From: Castor canadensis
Taxonomy: Eukaryota > Chordata > Mammalia > Rodentia > Castoridae
Direction: 5' to 3'
Assembly: GCF_047511655.1 (NCBI RefSeq)
Contig: NC_133387.1
Span: 24,980,353 to 25,044,352, forward strand
Length of the DNA stretch: 64,000 nt
Positions within the stretch are counted from its first letter, which is position 1. Each line of letters starts with the position of its first letter. The notes beneath the pieces are model-generated. The model did not search any database. It saw only the letters and a list, made by a program, of their open reading frames with translations, and was not told where the DNA came from. Below, piece after piece: positions 34,640-45,960 of the stretch. Made by a program: the position numbers and the translations under genes.

Positions 34640-34878
34640 ATTTTTGGCAATACTGGGGATTAAACCCAGGCCCTCAGTACATGCCAGGATAAGAACTCTA
34701 CCACTTAGGCTGTATCTCCTGCCCTTTTGTTTTTACTTTTTTTGTTTTGTTTTGTTTTGATTTTTTGAGACAGGATCTCAATACTACTGCCTGGGCTATA
34801 GCCTTGAACTTTCGATCTCCTACCTCTACCTCCCAAACAGCTGGGGCTATAGGCATGTACCACCACTCCCAGTCTAAA
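34640..34878 (-). repeat. ID plus B1 SINE tandem
   Basis: ID at 34640-34727 (GGCAATACTGGGGATTAAAC) and B1 at 34735-34878 (GAGACAGGATCTCAATACTA). Both are in minus orientation, separated by a T/TTTTG run. Confidence 0.8.
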
Positions 34879-35584
34879 TCTATGATATTTTACTGTGGAA
34901 AGAGTCTGGACAAGAAAATTGTTTTCCCTATGCGCAAATAATACTGTAATCAACCACTTATGGACCTATGTGAAAAAAATTTTCCAGTATATATACCCAA
35001 GATCATGGAGTACACATGGTGCATAATCTCATTAAGTACTATCCTCCAAAATGGTTAGACCATCTAAACTTCCACCAGTAAGTGGAATTATTGAACAGCA
35101 CGATGCACTGGGCACTGACTGGACTGGGCTGCGCCAGGCATCTCAGACCCTTTTATCCTACACTTCCTGGTCCTCTGCAGCCACTCTTGCCTTTTCATAT
35201 CACCTGTCACTATGTTGGAAATACAAAGGTAGGACTTCCTTACTTACTTTTTTCCCTAACTACCAACTCCCCTATTCTACTCCAATGATACCTCTGGCTC
35301 CCAAAGCCTCTGTTGACTATGGCTTTATAAAAAAATTAATCAGATTTCATTCTGAAAAGTCATTAAGAGTTACCTGCTACACAGAACACCTGTATACATT
35401 TTAATGCCATTCTTTGTTTCACAAGCACTGAACCCCTGAGTTCAAACCCCAGTTCCACCAAAAAAAAGGAAAAGAAAAAGTTTATTCTCACATTACTAGC
35501 TGGGAGTGTCTCAACAATTATAACACACTGGCAATATTTATAAAATTTTAAAATACACACACTTGTAAAGAATGTATCTTAGAG
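34879..35584. other. Unassigned intron sequence with ID remnant
   Basis: A partial plus ID is seen near 35420-35480 (GAGTTCAAACCCCAGTTCCA). The open frames at 35051-35404 and 35082-35288 have no recognised domain. Confidence 0.35.
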
Positions 35585-35727
35585 CTGGGATTGTGGTGCC
35601 TGTAATCCCGGAATTTGGGAAGCTAAAGTAGGAGAATCATGAGCTGGACGGAGACCAGCCTGGACTACATAGAGAATTTGAGGCTAGCCTGGGCTATTTA
35701 GCGAAACTCTATCTCAAAATAAAAACA
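35585..35727 (+). repeat. B1 SINE, long form
   Basis: ATTGTGGTGCCTGTAATCCC to GAAACTCTATCTCAAAATAA, with the repeated GGCTAGCCTGGGCTA block. Confidence 0.8.
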
Positions 35728-36195
35728 TATTCTTTAGACACTCACCTACATGTTCAATATATATATACAAAAAGATGTTCATTATATAATGCACTAGTTA
35801 TATAGGGAAAATACTGAAAACAACTTAACCATCTATAGCAACCTTTCTATAAATTATGATACACCAATACACTGCAACATCGTAGAGCGCTGAAAACAAA
35901 GTGGCTCTATGACATTAAATGAGGAAAAAAAAAAGCAAGATGTAGAATGATATATGTAGTTTGCTACTTTTTGTATGGTTTTAAAGGCATACATACACTT
36001 GTATATATATAGGCTACTCTTGAATTATACCTAATTAAATATTCTGGCTCCCTCTAAAGAGGGCAATATCAGGTAGCTAGACTTTTTTTTTTTTTAACTA
36101 CATAATTTTTTTCCATCTTTTAAACTTCATACCATGGCATGTGCTATTAAAATTTTAAACTTATTCAACACTTTAACAACCCATATTCTTTTCTT
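35728..36195. other. Unassigned AT-rich intron sequence
   Basis: Nothing beyond short TA-rich runs. Confidence 0.4.
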
Positions 36196-36365
36196 TTCTT
36201 TTTTGGTGGTACTTGTGTTTGAACTCAGGACCTCATGTTTGCTAGACAGGCACTTTACCACTTGAACTATGCCCCCAGCCCTTTTTGTCTTTTATTGTGA
36301 TGCTGGGGATGGAACCAAGGGCCTCATGAATGTTAGCAAGCATTTTATCACTGAGCTACATACTA
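36196..36365 (-). repeat. Two ID SINEs in tandem
   Basis: CTCAAGTGG-type ID at 36196-36282 (TGTTTGAACTCAGGACCTCA) followed by an older-type ID at 36283-36365 (GATGCTGGGGATGGAACCAA). Two subfamilies side by side. Confidence 0.8.
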
Positions 36366-37905
36366 AATCATAATAACATTTTATTCACATTAATTTCTTT
36401 TCTTTTGATTTTTTTAAAATATGGCTACTAGAAAGTTGAATTCTACCTTCTTTTCTACTTTCAGAAGTCCTATTAAATTTCTGATTCATTCACTTGCTCA
36501 CAAATGAGCTATTTCAAATTTTCACTACTTTTCTCAAACCTCTGAACCCTTTTATTCTTCCCTACCTGCCTAGGACCTAGCCTCAGATAAAATAGAAAGA
36601 TTGCTATAAAGTTGCCTTCAGTTTATTTACAATGTTGCACATAAAAGTTGTAGATAACCTTGTTTTAGCTGGGTTGAAAAAAAAAAGAAAACACAAAGGG
36701 ACCCAAGGCTTAATGAACACTGATGATTTTATGGTTCCATGGTGCCACAAAGAAGCCCAGAGAATTAACAAAGTTGGGCTCCAGTTTCAACAAAATTGCT
36801 ATTTAAAAAAATATATATATATTAACAATGTACCAAAGAAGTACAAAATATTTCAATGTAAAGTACCTAGATTTTTTATCATGGTTTTTTTTAAGAAAAA
36901 TAATAGCTTCTCTAAAATTAACATGTCATATACTAAGAAGTCAGCAGTTTTATTTCAAACTTATTTAATTGGTATTTCAGTACAAAATTAGATAATGGAT
37001 TTAACCAGACTGAAAGACATAAAAAGCTATACAAAGGTAAAATATATTATTATAGGACAATAGTGTAATTTTTCCAATACTTTTTCTTCCTGTCCATTAA
37101 TGGTGCTTTGTTCCCAAGACTATCATTAGCCCTCTTTGTCCTCCCTATAATCGTCCTAAGTATAGCTACCATTATGACCGGGACATTTACAATACCTTCT
37201 AAAGCTATTTCTTGGATCACCTGCTTCCCACTTCTACTCTGAATCCAATCCCAACTATCTAAAAGATATCTTCATTTAGATGTTATACTAATATTTCAAG
37301 CACAAGATAAAAACAGAATTTGAGTTCTTATTCTGTTACTTCTTTAACCGAGTGCTAATATTATGAGTCAAGCAAGCTTTTGGCTAAGGTACTGTAGAGT
37401 AAGAATAGAAGTTCAGCTTTTCCCTTGTGTTTGACTTGACTTAATCATAATATGCAGGAAAGATACAACTATAAACTAAGTTTGCTTCTTGTTTTTGTAA
37501 TTCTAACTTATTACTCCTTTGAAAATTCATGACCATGAAAAGCTAAAACAAGTATATTTTCAAACAGCTACATTTTAATCTTTCATTTCATTACAATCTT
37601 ATAACTCTGGATTTATTTATTTACTTATTTATTTTTACAAGCAGAGAAACTAAAATGCCACCTCGACAAAAATGCACTGTTTGTTTTTTGCATTTCACCT
37701 GTCTGCTCTGGAGCCTTACACAAGCACTAAGTAGAGTGCTTAGTGGCATTTAAGAAACATTAATTGAATTTCATTTTATTCAGCCTTTCCATTAGTAAAC
37801 TATAAATGTTTACCACAATGCTAGTGTAAGATCTAATGCATAGTTACAAGTGCTCTAAGAAGAGTATTCTTTAATACATGGCTACATCTTGGCAAAATCC
37901 CAACT
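36366..37905. other. Low-repeat intron sequence (1.5 kb)
   Basis: No SINE is recognised. It is AT-rich, with a TTTATTTA run at 37610-37637. The open frame 36632-36991 has no recognisable domain. This is one of the longest repeat-poor stretches in the intron. Confidence 0.35.
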
Positions 37906-38092
37906 GTCGGTACTGGGGTTTGAACTCAGGGCCTACACCTTGAGTCACTCTGGCAGCCCTTTTTTTGTTTGTGATGGGTTTTTCTGAGGTAGGGTCTCAA
38001 GAACTATTTACCCAGACTGGCTCCTCCTAATCTCTGTCTCCTGAGTAGCTAGGATTACACGCATGAGCCACTGGCACCCCACCCAACAGTGC
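37906..38092 (-). repeat. Composite SINE, ID-deletion subfamily
   Basis: GGTTTGAACTCAGGGCCTAC then ACCTTGAGTCACTCTGGCAG, followed by a B1-like unit ending ATTACACGCATGAGCCACTG. Confidence 0.85.
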
Positions 38093-39513
38093 CCTTCATT
38101 TTTCTTCTCAAGATTTGGGACCATAAGTCCCACCTTTTGCCTTCTTTTTAAACCAATAGCCCTCCTGCTGAGTCTCCAAGTCTTCAAGTAGAGATAGATT
38201 TACCATGATCTCTGCTAAATATTTAAAGAACAATTCTGGAGAAAACATGTACATCAAATGGTAAAATCTACAAAGTAAGTTTTAAGCCAAAGGAGTCTTA
38301 CCTGGATTAACCTGATGCTCTTGAATAAAACCAGTGCTTCTTTGGAACTGCGAAGTATCATCATGGTGATATATACTGTATAACATTCCTGTTGTTATCT
38401 AGTCAGAAAGCCTAAAAACCCTTGGGCTCTTTCCAAAGCTTAATTATCAGTACCATCTGACACAGAATCTACCTAAGAATGTTATACAAGAACTAAAAAA
38501 TTGATACTAAAGTCTCCAAGGATGTGAGTAACTACATCGGGAGTTATATTCAAGAGACAGAGGGAACTGAGTTGCTAAGAGGAGAGAAGTATGTCATAAT
38601 TCAATGATTCATGTCTGAGGCTCAGTCTGAGATGAGAATCATAAACATTTATTAAGCAGTTATTATGTGCCAGCTTTAAATTGTGCAAGGTCTACCCAGA
38701 GCAAATCACATACCTAGTGAACAAATCTACAAATCAGCTACACAAATAGCAGAGATTAAAATGCACTACCCAAGGAAAGGAGAAAACAAAACAACAACAA
38801 AAAAAAACCAGTGATTTCTGAGATACTCATAAAGATCCTAAAGACTATAAAATTTATAAGCCACCATAATTCAGAAGGCAGTGTGACAGGGAAAGAATTT
38901 AGGATCAGATTGTAGATTAATGTGCATATTCAAACTGTAAATAATGATTTTTAGTTATCATTATCCAACTACTTGAGTTACCATTAAGCAGTATGAAAAA
39001 ACAGGTGAATATATTATGGGTGAATAAGTTTTCTGAAGCATCATTAAGGTGCAAGGACAGAGAATAAGGCTTGGAGCCAAACCCTTTAGCTCAACTCCTA
39101 ATGACCAAGTTCTAACAGTCCTCCATGTTGTGGCAAAGTCCTAGTCAACAAGGCAGAGAAAAAGGGAGAACATGTCAAATGCAAATTGTTTAAAATGTTT
39201 ATTCAAAGCAATCCAAATGAGAGGTTAAGAGCAGAATGCATTTATCGCAAAAAAAAAAAAAAATACTGACCCCTCTTCAAAAGAAATATCATTTTACTAA
39301 AAAGATATCAATCATCCCATTCTCAAAACTGGTTATCTCAAACACTTAACAGTTAACTATTAAAGCAGGTTCCTATAAAATACCCAAGTTAGTCATGACT
39401 TTCTAGGCCTAACATCTCAGAAATGACATAAAAATAATTTGATTTATTGGCAGAAACAGCACAAATTTACTTTCATTCTACCAAACTGTAAAGGGGAGAA
39501 GTATTTCAATGTT
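38093..39513. other. Low-repeat intron sequence (1.4 kb)
   Basis: No transposon recognised apart from a possible MIR-like patch near 38640-38690 (TTATTATGTGCCAGCTTTAA). No exon seen. Confidence 0.35.
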
Positions 39514-39728
39514 TGTGGGGATGAGGGATAGTGCTAGGGACAGAATTCAGAGCCTCACACATGCGAGGCAAGTATTCTACCACTGAGTTGTATCCCCTGC
39601 CTTCAAATATTTTAAACATACCTATGTATGGCTAGGGATGTAGCTCGGTGGTACAGCACTTGCCTAGCATGTGCAAAGTCCTGAGTTTGATCCCAGCATT
39701 GGCAAAAAAAAAAGGGGGGGGGGAGGGG
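39514..39728. repeat. Inverted pair of ID SINEs
   Basis: Minus ID at 39514-39603 (GAGGCAAGTATTCTACCACT) and plus ID at 39628-39720 (GATGTAGCTCGGTGGTACAG), about 25 bases apart. The plus copy ends in A10 then a run of nine or more G. Confidence 0.8.
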
Positions 39729-40388
39729 AATGTACACATATAAGAGAATTATAATCTTGGTAATATTTAGCTTAATTACTGAAAGGAAATTGGAAAAAGT
39801 CTTATTTAGGCTAAAGAGATAATAATCCCTACTTTGGAATGATTTGAGAATTTAGAGGATGAAAGTTCACCCTATAATAAAGTCAGTTTATGCTAATCAC
39901 TCCTCTTCACAAAAGTATCATGAAACTGACTGATTTAATCATTCTTTCATTTAAAACCCTTACTGTCTGCCAGAAACTAATACAGTAAACAAGAACGACA
40001 TGGTTTGAGCCCTTGTGGAGTTTACAGTCTAAAGGATAAGGCATGTAATACAAATATCAAGCACAAAAATACCAATCAAGGTATGTGAACTTCGCTATTC
40101 CCATCTAAAAGGAGAAAGATGTGGCCTGTGGATGTAAAGGGAGATGAAACTACAAGTCTGGACTATAAAATAAACTGTTATCTTTAAAACACACAACCAC
40201 ATGTATTGTAAGAGAAAACACCAGACTCTCTCCCCATAGAAGGGAATATTATAACGAACTTAAGATAGCATCAAAAAATTCAAAGGTTTCACTATCTTTA
40301 CTCACAACATACATACTCCAGAATTAAATATGAACCTGCAGACTGTGAACTGCCAATTTAGACTGCTGACTCAAAAACTAAAAGACTC
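39729..40388. other. Unassigned intron sequence
   Basis: A patch at 39960-40080 (GAGCCCTTGTGGAGTTTACA) resembles a common old mammalian repeat; family not assigned. Confidence 0.35.
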
Positions 40389-40486
40389 TGGAGCTGGGGG
40401 AATGGCTCAAGTGACAAAAGTGTCCACCTAGCAAACATAAGGCCCTGAGTTCAAACCCCAGTACCACCAAAAACAGAAAAGAAAAA
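40389..40486 (+). repeat. ID SINE
   Basis: GCTGGGGGAATGGCTCAAGT and GAGTTCAAACCCCAGTACCA; well preserved. Confidence 0.85.
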
Positions 40487-40649
40487 CTGACTCAGAGTAG
40501 AAACTTAAAGAGTTGCCCTATTATACAAGAGAAAAACACTGAGGGAAATGTTAATCTAATAGGTAAGAAAAGCACAAATATCACCGACTAATATATCCCA
40601 AGTTACCCAGTCAGCCAAAATTAAAATGTTATCAAGAATATAGTAAGAG

Positions 40650-40800
40650 AGGGCTGGGAGTAGAACACTTGCCTAACGAGTATGAGGCTTGAGCTCAAAC
40701 CCCAGTATTGCATATATAACATGTGTGTGTATGTGTGTGTATACATGTGTACATATATATGTGTGTATATGCATATATATACATATGTATACACACACAG
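40650..40800 (+). repeat. Truncated ID SINE with TG/TA tail
   Basis: ID remnant 40650-40715 (GAGCTCAAACCCCAGTATTG) running into a (TG)n/(TA)n tract at 40720-40800, probably an expanded tail. Confidence 0.8.
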
Positions 40801-41293
40801 AGAGAAATGTTCCCTACAGCTATCAGCTAATATTATATTTAATGATAAAAAGGCAATACTTTTGCTCTAAAATCAGGAATAAGGCAAGAATATCTGCTCT
40901 TGCCACTTCAGAATTGTACTAGAGGTTTTAGACAATGCAGTATGAAAAGAAAAATAAATTAAAGGCATACATATTGGAAGAGAAGTAAAACTCATTGTAG
41001 ATGACATGATCCTGTAGGTAAACATTTCAAAGAATTTCCAAAGAGTAACCAGAGTGATAAACAAATTTAGCAAAGTTGCACAATTCAAGACTGACATACA
41101 ATAATCAATTGTTTTCAAGTAATTCTACTCATCTGTATGTATCCAAAAGAAATGAAAGCAAGAATTCAAACAAACACATGTACACCAGTGTTCATAGCAG
41201 CAATGTCCACAATAGCTAAAAGGCAGAGACCCAAATGTCCATCAACAGATAAACTGATAAATAAAATATGGTATACACATATGATAATTTATT

Positions 41294-41297
41294 ATTC
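41294..41297. repeat. Target-site duplication ATTC (left)
   Basis: Matches ATTC at 41648-41651 on the other side of the solo LTR. Removing the LTR and one copy restores a continuous L1 sequence. Confidence 0.75.
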
Positions 41298-41647
41298 TGC
41301 AGCAGGGAGGAGGACCAGAAAAGAAACAAGACAAGTCTGTGTTCTGATAATGTAGGAGAGGGAAGGGATGGCATAGCAGAGAGATAAAACTTAAAGAACT
41401 GAAACATGAAGGTCACATAGCACTGAGGAAATAAAATAGCCAGTAAAGTCACATGCAACCGTATGTGGGTTAAGCTTTGCTTTTTATTTCTGTAACCTGC
41501 TTGTAAGGGCATATAAGGTGAGACCCCTTTGTTCTAGGGGCTCAGCCTTTGGACAGGAGTCCAATGAGTCTGTGCCTGTACAATAAAATGTTGCTTCCTG
41601 CTAAACTGCCTCAGTGTCCCATATCTCAGTTTGAGATTCCTGCAACA
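41298..41647 (+). mobile_element. ERV1-like solo LTR, 350 bp, with 4-bp target duplication
   Basis: The element starts TGCAGCAGG and ends CCTGCAACA, giving TG...CA ends and imperfect inverted termini. It is flanked by ATTC at 41294-41297 and 41648-41651. Internally it has a TATA-like CATATAAG (41510-41517) and AATAAA (41582-41587), the usual U3-R layout. A 4-bp duplication is typical of gammaretrovirus-like (class I) elements. No internal viral genes are present, so it is a solo LTR left by recombination. It interrupts an L1 that resumes at 41652. Confidence 0.8.
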
Positions 41648-41651
41648 ATTC
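41648..41651. repeat. Target-site duplication ATTC (right)
   Basis: Second copy of the 4-bp duplication, directly after the terminal CA of the LTR. Confidence 0.75.
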
Positions 41652-41675
41652 ATCCTTAAAAAGGAGTGATATTCT

Positions 41676-41895
41676 AGCTAGGCGTTGGTGGCTCTCACCT
41701 GTAATCCTAGCTACTTGGGAGGCTGAGATCAGAAGGATAACGGTTCGAGGCCAGCCCAGACAAATAGTTTGCAAGACGCCCATTTCTCAAATAACCAGAG
41801 AAAAATGGACTAAAGGTATAGCTCCAACAGTAGATCGCCCACTTTGCAACTGCAAAGTCCCAAGTTCAAACTCCAGTTCCACCCAAAAAAAAGTG
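41676..41895 (+). repeat. Composite SINE, AACCAGAG-linker subfamily
   Basis: B1 unit, linker AATAACCAGAGAAAAATGGA, ID unit ending CAAACTCCAGTTCCACCC. Confidence 0.85.
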
Positions 41896-42044
41896 AAATT
41901 ATGATACATGTTAGAACATAAATGACCTTGAAAACATGCTAAGCAATATACTTCTGCTTTAGCTAACAAAGGCAAATTTATAAAGACAGAAAGTAGAATA
42001 GAGGTCTTCAGAGTATGTAGGGAGAGGGAACATACTTGAGCCAT

Positions 42045-43090
42045 TAGGCATGGCTTTTGTAAGCTATCTCTTAACTTTGCTGTTTCGTCTGCCATAAAGA
42101 AATTTTTTAGTTTGCTAATTATTAATTTTTGCTTTTGCTGCCTAGTTTTAGGGATCATATGGGAAAAAAAATCTTTTCCCAGACCAAGATTCTGAAGCAT
42201 TTTCCCTGTGTTTTCTCCTAGTAGCTTCACAGTTCCAGGTCTACAAGTCCTTGATCATTTTGAGTTGACTTTTGAATGTGGTAAGAGGTAAGGGTCCTTC
42301 CTGTTTCATTCTTCCACATATGGATATCCAATTTTCCCAGCACCATTTACTGAAGACTGTCCTTTATTCAGTGTATGTTCTTAGTGCCTTTGTTGAAAAC
42401 CAGTTGGCTGTAAATATGTGGATTTCTGGGTTCTCTATCCTGTTCCATTACTTTTTTTTTTCTTAATGTTAGTAGCATATGGTTTTGGTTACTATAACTT
42501 TGTAGTATGTATCAAAATCAGATATTGTGTTGCTTCCAGATTTGTTCCTTTTGCTTACGGATTGCTTTGGCTATTTGGGGTCTTTTATGTTTCCATACAA
42601 ATTTTAGCTTCTTTTCTATTTTTGTAGAGAACATCATCAGTACTTTGATAGAAACTGTATGAATCTGTAGATCACTTTGGATGGTATGGACATCTTAATA
42701 ATATTACATCTTCCAACCATGAACATCTTTCCAATTTTTGTGTGTCCTCTTCAATTTCTTTCATCGGTGTTTTATAGTTTTCATTGTAGAGTTCTTTCAC
42801 CTCCTTAAATTTATTCTGAAGCCTTTTCTGGGGGTAGCTATTGTAAATGTGATTCTCTTGACTTCTTTTCCAGCTAATTAATTTTTGATGTATAGAAATG
42901 CTAATTTTTAATGTTGATCTTATATCCTGCAACTGTACTGAATTCATTCATCACATGTCAGTTTTTCCAAGGAATCTTTAATCTTTCTGTATAAGATCAT
43001 GTCATCTGTTTGACTTCATCTTTTCTAATTGGGATACCCTTTACTTCTTTCTCTTGCCTAATTGCTCTGCTAAGGGAGCCACATAAATTG
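42045..43090 (-). mobile_element. L1 ORF2 fragment, antisense
   Basis: About 1 kb of reverse L1 ORF2 sequence, e.g. TTTTGAGTTGACTTTTGAAT, GTTTTGGTTACTATAACTTT and ATTTTTGATGTATAGAAATG. Minus frames such as 42947-42672 are repeat-derived and broken. It lies tail-to-head against the plus L1 before it. Confidence 0.75.
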
Positions 43091-43332
43091 AGTGAAAAAA
43101 AAAAAAAAGGCTGCAGAGCCTTTTATATAAAATTTATAAGCAGAACAATGTTATATATTATTTATCAATCTGCATTTAATATTGATAAATAATACATAGC
43201 AAGAGTATTATAAACAACAGGTGCCTTTATACATGATGAGAAGGAAAAAAGGGATGAGGGGAATTAACAGAGAAAGGGTACAAGGGAGTCTTCAATTTAA
43301 TGTATAATGTTTTATCTCTTTAAAAAATATCT
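43091..43332. other. Unassigned AT-rich intron sequence
   Basis: Nothing recognised. Confidence 0.4.
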
Positions 43333-43412
43333 AGGGCCTAGGAGTATAACTCAGTGGTAGAGTGTCTGCTTAGCATGTACAAGGCCCTAATACTCAAAGC
43401 ACCCAAAATTTT
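43333..43412 (+). repeat. ID SINE (older form)
   Basis: GTATAACTCAGTGGTAGAGT; the B box is degraded (CCCTAATACTCAAAGC). Confidence 0.75.
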
Positions 43413-43635
43413 AAAAAAAAAATTTTTTTTCAGAAAATTTTGCAAATGGTAACATTTATTAAATTTGGCAGTAAGAACTATTCTCTCAAAACAGGAAAAA
43501 AACAAAGAACTATTCTCTCACCAGTCTTCCATGTGTTTAAAAATAAAAATTTTTAAACAAGCTGTTGATCAAATGAATATACATGTACTGTACAGCAAGA
43601 GAAAAATATTTATCTCTTTATGGAACCCACATTTT

Positions 43636-43869
43636 GGAGGGGGGGCGGGGGGAGGGGGGGAGGGGAGACTGGACTTTGAACTCATGGCTTCACACTTGCA
43701 AAGTAAGCACTCTACTGCTTGAGCCACACGTCCAGTCCATTTTTCTCTGGTTATTTTAGAGATGCGGTCTTGAGAACTATTTGCCCAGGCTGGCCTCAAA
43801 TCACAGTCCTCCTGATCTCAACCTCCCAAGTGGCTAGTATTACAGGTGCAAGCTACTGGCGCCCAGCTT
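43636..43869 (-). repeat. Composite SINE with G-rich head
   Basis: A G-tract (43636-43666) replaces the usual T-tail. Then come an ID unit (TTTGAACTCATGGCTTCACA), the reverse linker CCATTTTTCTCTGGTTATTT and a B1-like unit. Confidence 0.8.
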
Positions 43870-44105
43870 GGAACCCACATTTGTAAAATTATTCTACTAG
43901 TACCTCTGGTGTTTAACTGCCTTAGTGTGATAGAAACCTTCATGTATTTACCCATATAAACATGCTGCACATGTTGAGTTTCCTAACAAGACACTTCTCA
44001 TGGAATGCTGCCAGAAACACTAAAAAATATAGCTATGTGGCTACTGGTGATCTAGCAATCAACAAAATCCAATGTGCCATCCCTGGCCCACATCAGTGTT
44101 GTTTA

Positions 44106-44353
44106 ATTTTTTTTAAAAAATGGGTTTTGTCAGTACTAGGTTTGAACTCAGGGCTTCATGCTCACTAGACAGACACTCTACTGCTGAACCATACCTGCAG
44201 CCCTAAAAATCTTTTACTACTAATTCCCCTGAGTCATTCTTTTTGGTTTTTTTTTCTTTTTCTTTTTTTTAGTTGGGGGGGGATACTGGAGTTTGAACTC
44301 AGGGCCTCACACTTGCTAGACAGGTGCTCTACTTGACCCACTCCACCAGCCAT
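44106..44353 (-). repeat. Two ID SINEs
   Basis: ID at 44106-44205 (CAGTACTAGGTTTGAACTCA) and ID at 44242-44353 (GGAGTTTGAACTCAGGGCCT). The second has a CTTTTTT-rich head followed by eight G. Confidence 0.8.
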
Positions 44354-45195
44354 CACCTGAGTCATTCTTAGGGTTCAAGCAAATCTAACATGAATATCCC
44401 AACATGATTTTTAGAAATGATATCTTTTCTACTTTTAACATAATCTTCCCTCTACATTCTCAGTGGTCGCACACATCCATAGAGGACTCAATGTAAGTTC
44501 CTCCACATAGTGCAGATTTACGTGACTGATAGCACCATGGGAGTGTGCTAATGATCATGAAGGGAAACAGAGCATGGAACTCTGCTTAGCCAGCCATCTA
44601 GGATGCAAGCTCCCAAGAGAAAAAAGAGGAAAATGACTTCCCACCCAAACATGATGAGTATGTCAAACTGAAAATGATACCCAGGAACAAGCAGTTCTAG
44701 AAACAGAAACTCAAATAAAACTGTCTTTGTAACATGCATCATTCTGCAGACTCAATGACAGCCCTTCTGTTTTTACTTCCTTTTCTGGCTCAGTTAAAAG
44801 TACCTTAGAGAGAATATTTGTCCCTTCTCAAAAGAAGAACTACTCAAGAAGAACACTACTCAAATTCCATGAAAATCTGTTTTAAGCATTACCTGTCAGT
44901 GTTAGTAAGGGAAAGGAGCCCTCATGGGCTATGTGGGTGCACAAAAGAGACTCTGGAAACACATGGGGTTCTCTCTGTAGGTGTGGGATCCCTGGTGGGA
45001 GAATGGACAGGGAGAGGGTTCTTGGGGAGTTTTATTGTTTGTGTATATATGGGAGTTCTTGCTGTATGTGACAATCTATGTGTCTCTCTCTGGATCTCTG
45101 TGTCTGTCTCTTTGTACACCTGTACCTGTTTCTATGTCTATGTGTCTATGAAGTGTTTTTATTACATCTTTTTTTTTGATAACTTACTTAGTATT
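44354..45195. other. Unassigned intron sequence
   Basis: No exon recognised. The 147-codon open frame at 44818-45261 consists of low-complexity TGTCTCTCT-type sequence and L1 tail. Confidence 0.35.
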
Positions 45196-45262
45196 TTTTT
45201 TTTACTTTTTTTTTTATTATTATTCATATGTGCATACAAGGCTTGGGTCATTATATCTTAAA
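45196..45262 (-). mobile_element. Short L1 3' end insertion
   Basis: A T-rich tract followed by TTCATATGTGCATACAAGGC, the same 37-base segment as at 1359-1394, stopping soon after. A second very short minus LINE-1 tail; no clear target duplication. Confidence 0.6.
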
Positions 45263-45403
45263 ACAAGTCACATTGTAAGTTTCTACCCTTCCGCAAAACC
45301 CTAAAATGATTTTCTTGTCTCTGTACAATAAAGTTTCATAAAATATGAAATGAGGCCAACTGCTAAACCAACAAGTAGCCAATGATGACTAAAAAAAAAA
45401 ATG

Positions 45404-45426
45404 AGCTCTGGCTCAGAGCCAGAGCT
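45404..45426. repeat. Perfect inverted repeat
   Basis: AGCTCTGGCTC, spacer A, GAGCCAGAGCT: 11-bp arms with a single-base centre, next to an A10 run. Confidence 0.9.
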
Positions 45427-45782
45427 ACCTGAGATTGTTCATTTCTAACAAGCTCTCAGGTAATAGTAATGCTTCTGGTTTGAGCAGCAAGAATCTAAAT
45501 AATTCCAAATTAAATAAACTGCCTCTAAGTATAATTAGACCTCACGTATAGATTTTCCATATTATCCTCTTACTGACTTAAACACGTTTCAGATCACCTT
45601 GATATCTGACCATCAGAGTTAGCATTTTGTTTTAAATATGAGTAGCCTATGAGTTTGGTTTGCATAAGCCAGTCCTAAGAGGTAAAAGACGTAAGTGTAC
45701 TGAAAAAAAACGTGAGTTTGGGGATTTTTTTTAAAACTGGAACAAGGAAACTTCACAAAGGTTCTGCTATACTGTGAAACCT
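45427..45782. other. Unassigned intron sequence
   Basis: Nothing recognised. Confidence 0.4.
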
Positions 45783-45960
45783 CTTTTTTTCAGTACTGTG
45801 GTTTGAAGTCAGGGCCTACACGTTGAGCCATCCCACCAGCCTTTTTTTTGCGATGAGTTTTTTCGAGATAGGGGCTTACAAACTATTTGCCCGGGCTGGC
45901 TTCGAACTGTGATCCTCCTAATCTCTGCCTCCTGAGTAGCTAGGATTACACACCCAGCTA
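45783..45960 (-). repeat. Composite SINE, ID-deletion subfamily
   Basis: GTGGTTTGAAGTCAGGGCCT then ACACGTTGAGCCATCCCACC, followed by a B1-like unit (CTGCCTCCTGAGTAGCTAGG). Confidence 0.85.

Larger units (their letters stand above)
40880..42035 (+). mobile_element. Old L1 3' part, split by LTR and SINE
   Basis: ORF2 end and 3'UTR text (GCAGCAATGTCCACAATAGC; AACATGCTAAGCAATATACT). It is broken by the solo LTR (41298-41647) and a composite SINE (41676-41895). Three nested insertions give a relative order: L1 oldest, then LTR and SINE. Confidence 0.7.

Noticed and set aside
36632..36991. 119-codon plus open frame
   Set aside because: Lys/Asn-rich translation typical of AT-rich non-coding DNA.
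41787..42230. 147-codon minus open frame
   Set aside because: Spans L1 and composite SINE sequence; the translation contains SINE-derived text.
42672..42947. 91-codon minus frame resembling reverse transcriptase
   Set aside because: A fragment of a decayed L1 ORF2; annotated as L1, not as a gene.
44818..45261. 147-codon plus open frame
   Set aside because: Translated low-complexity TGTCTCTCT-type DNA and an L1 tail; no domain.
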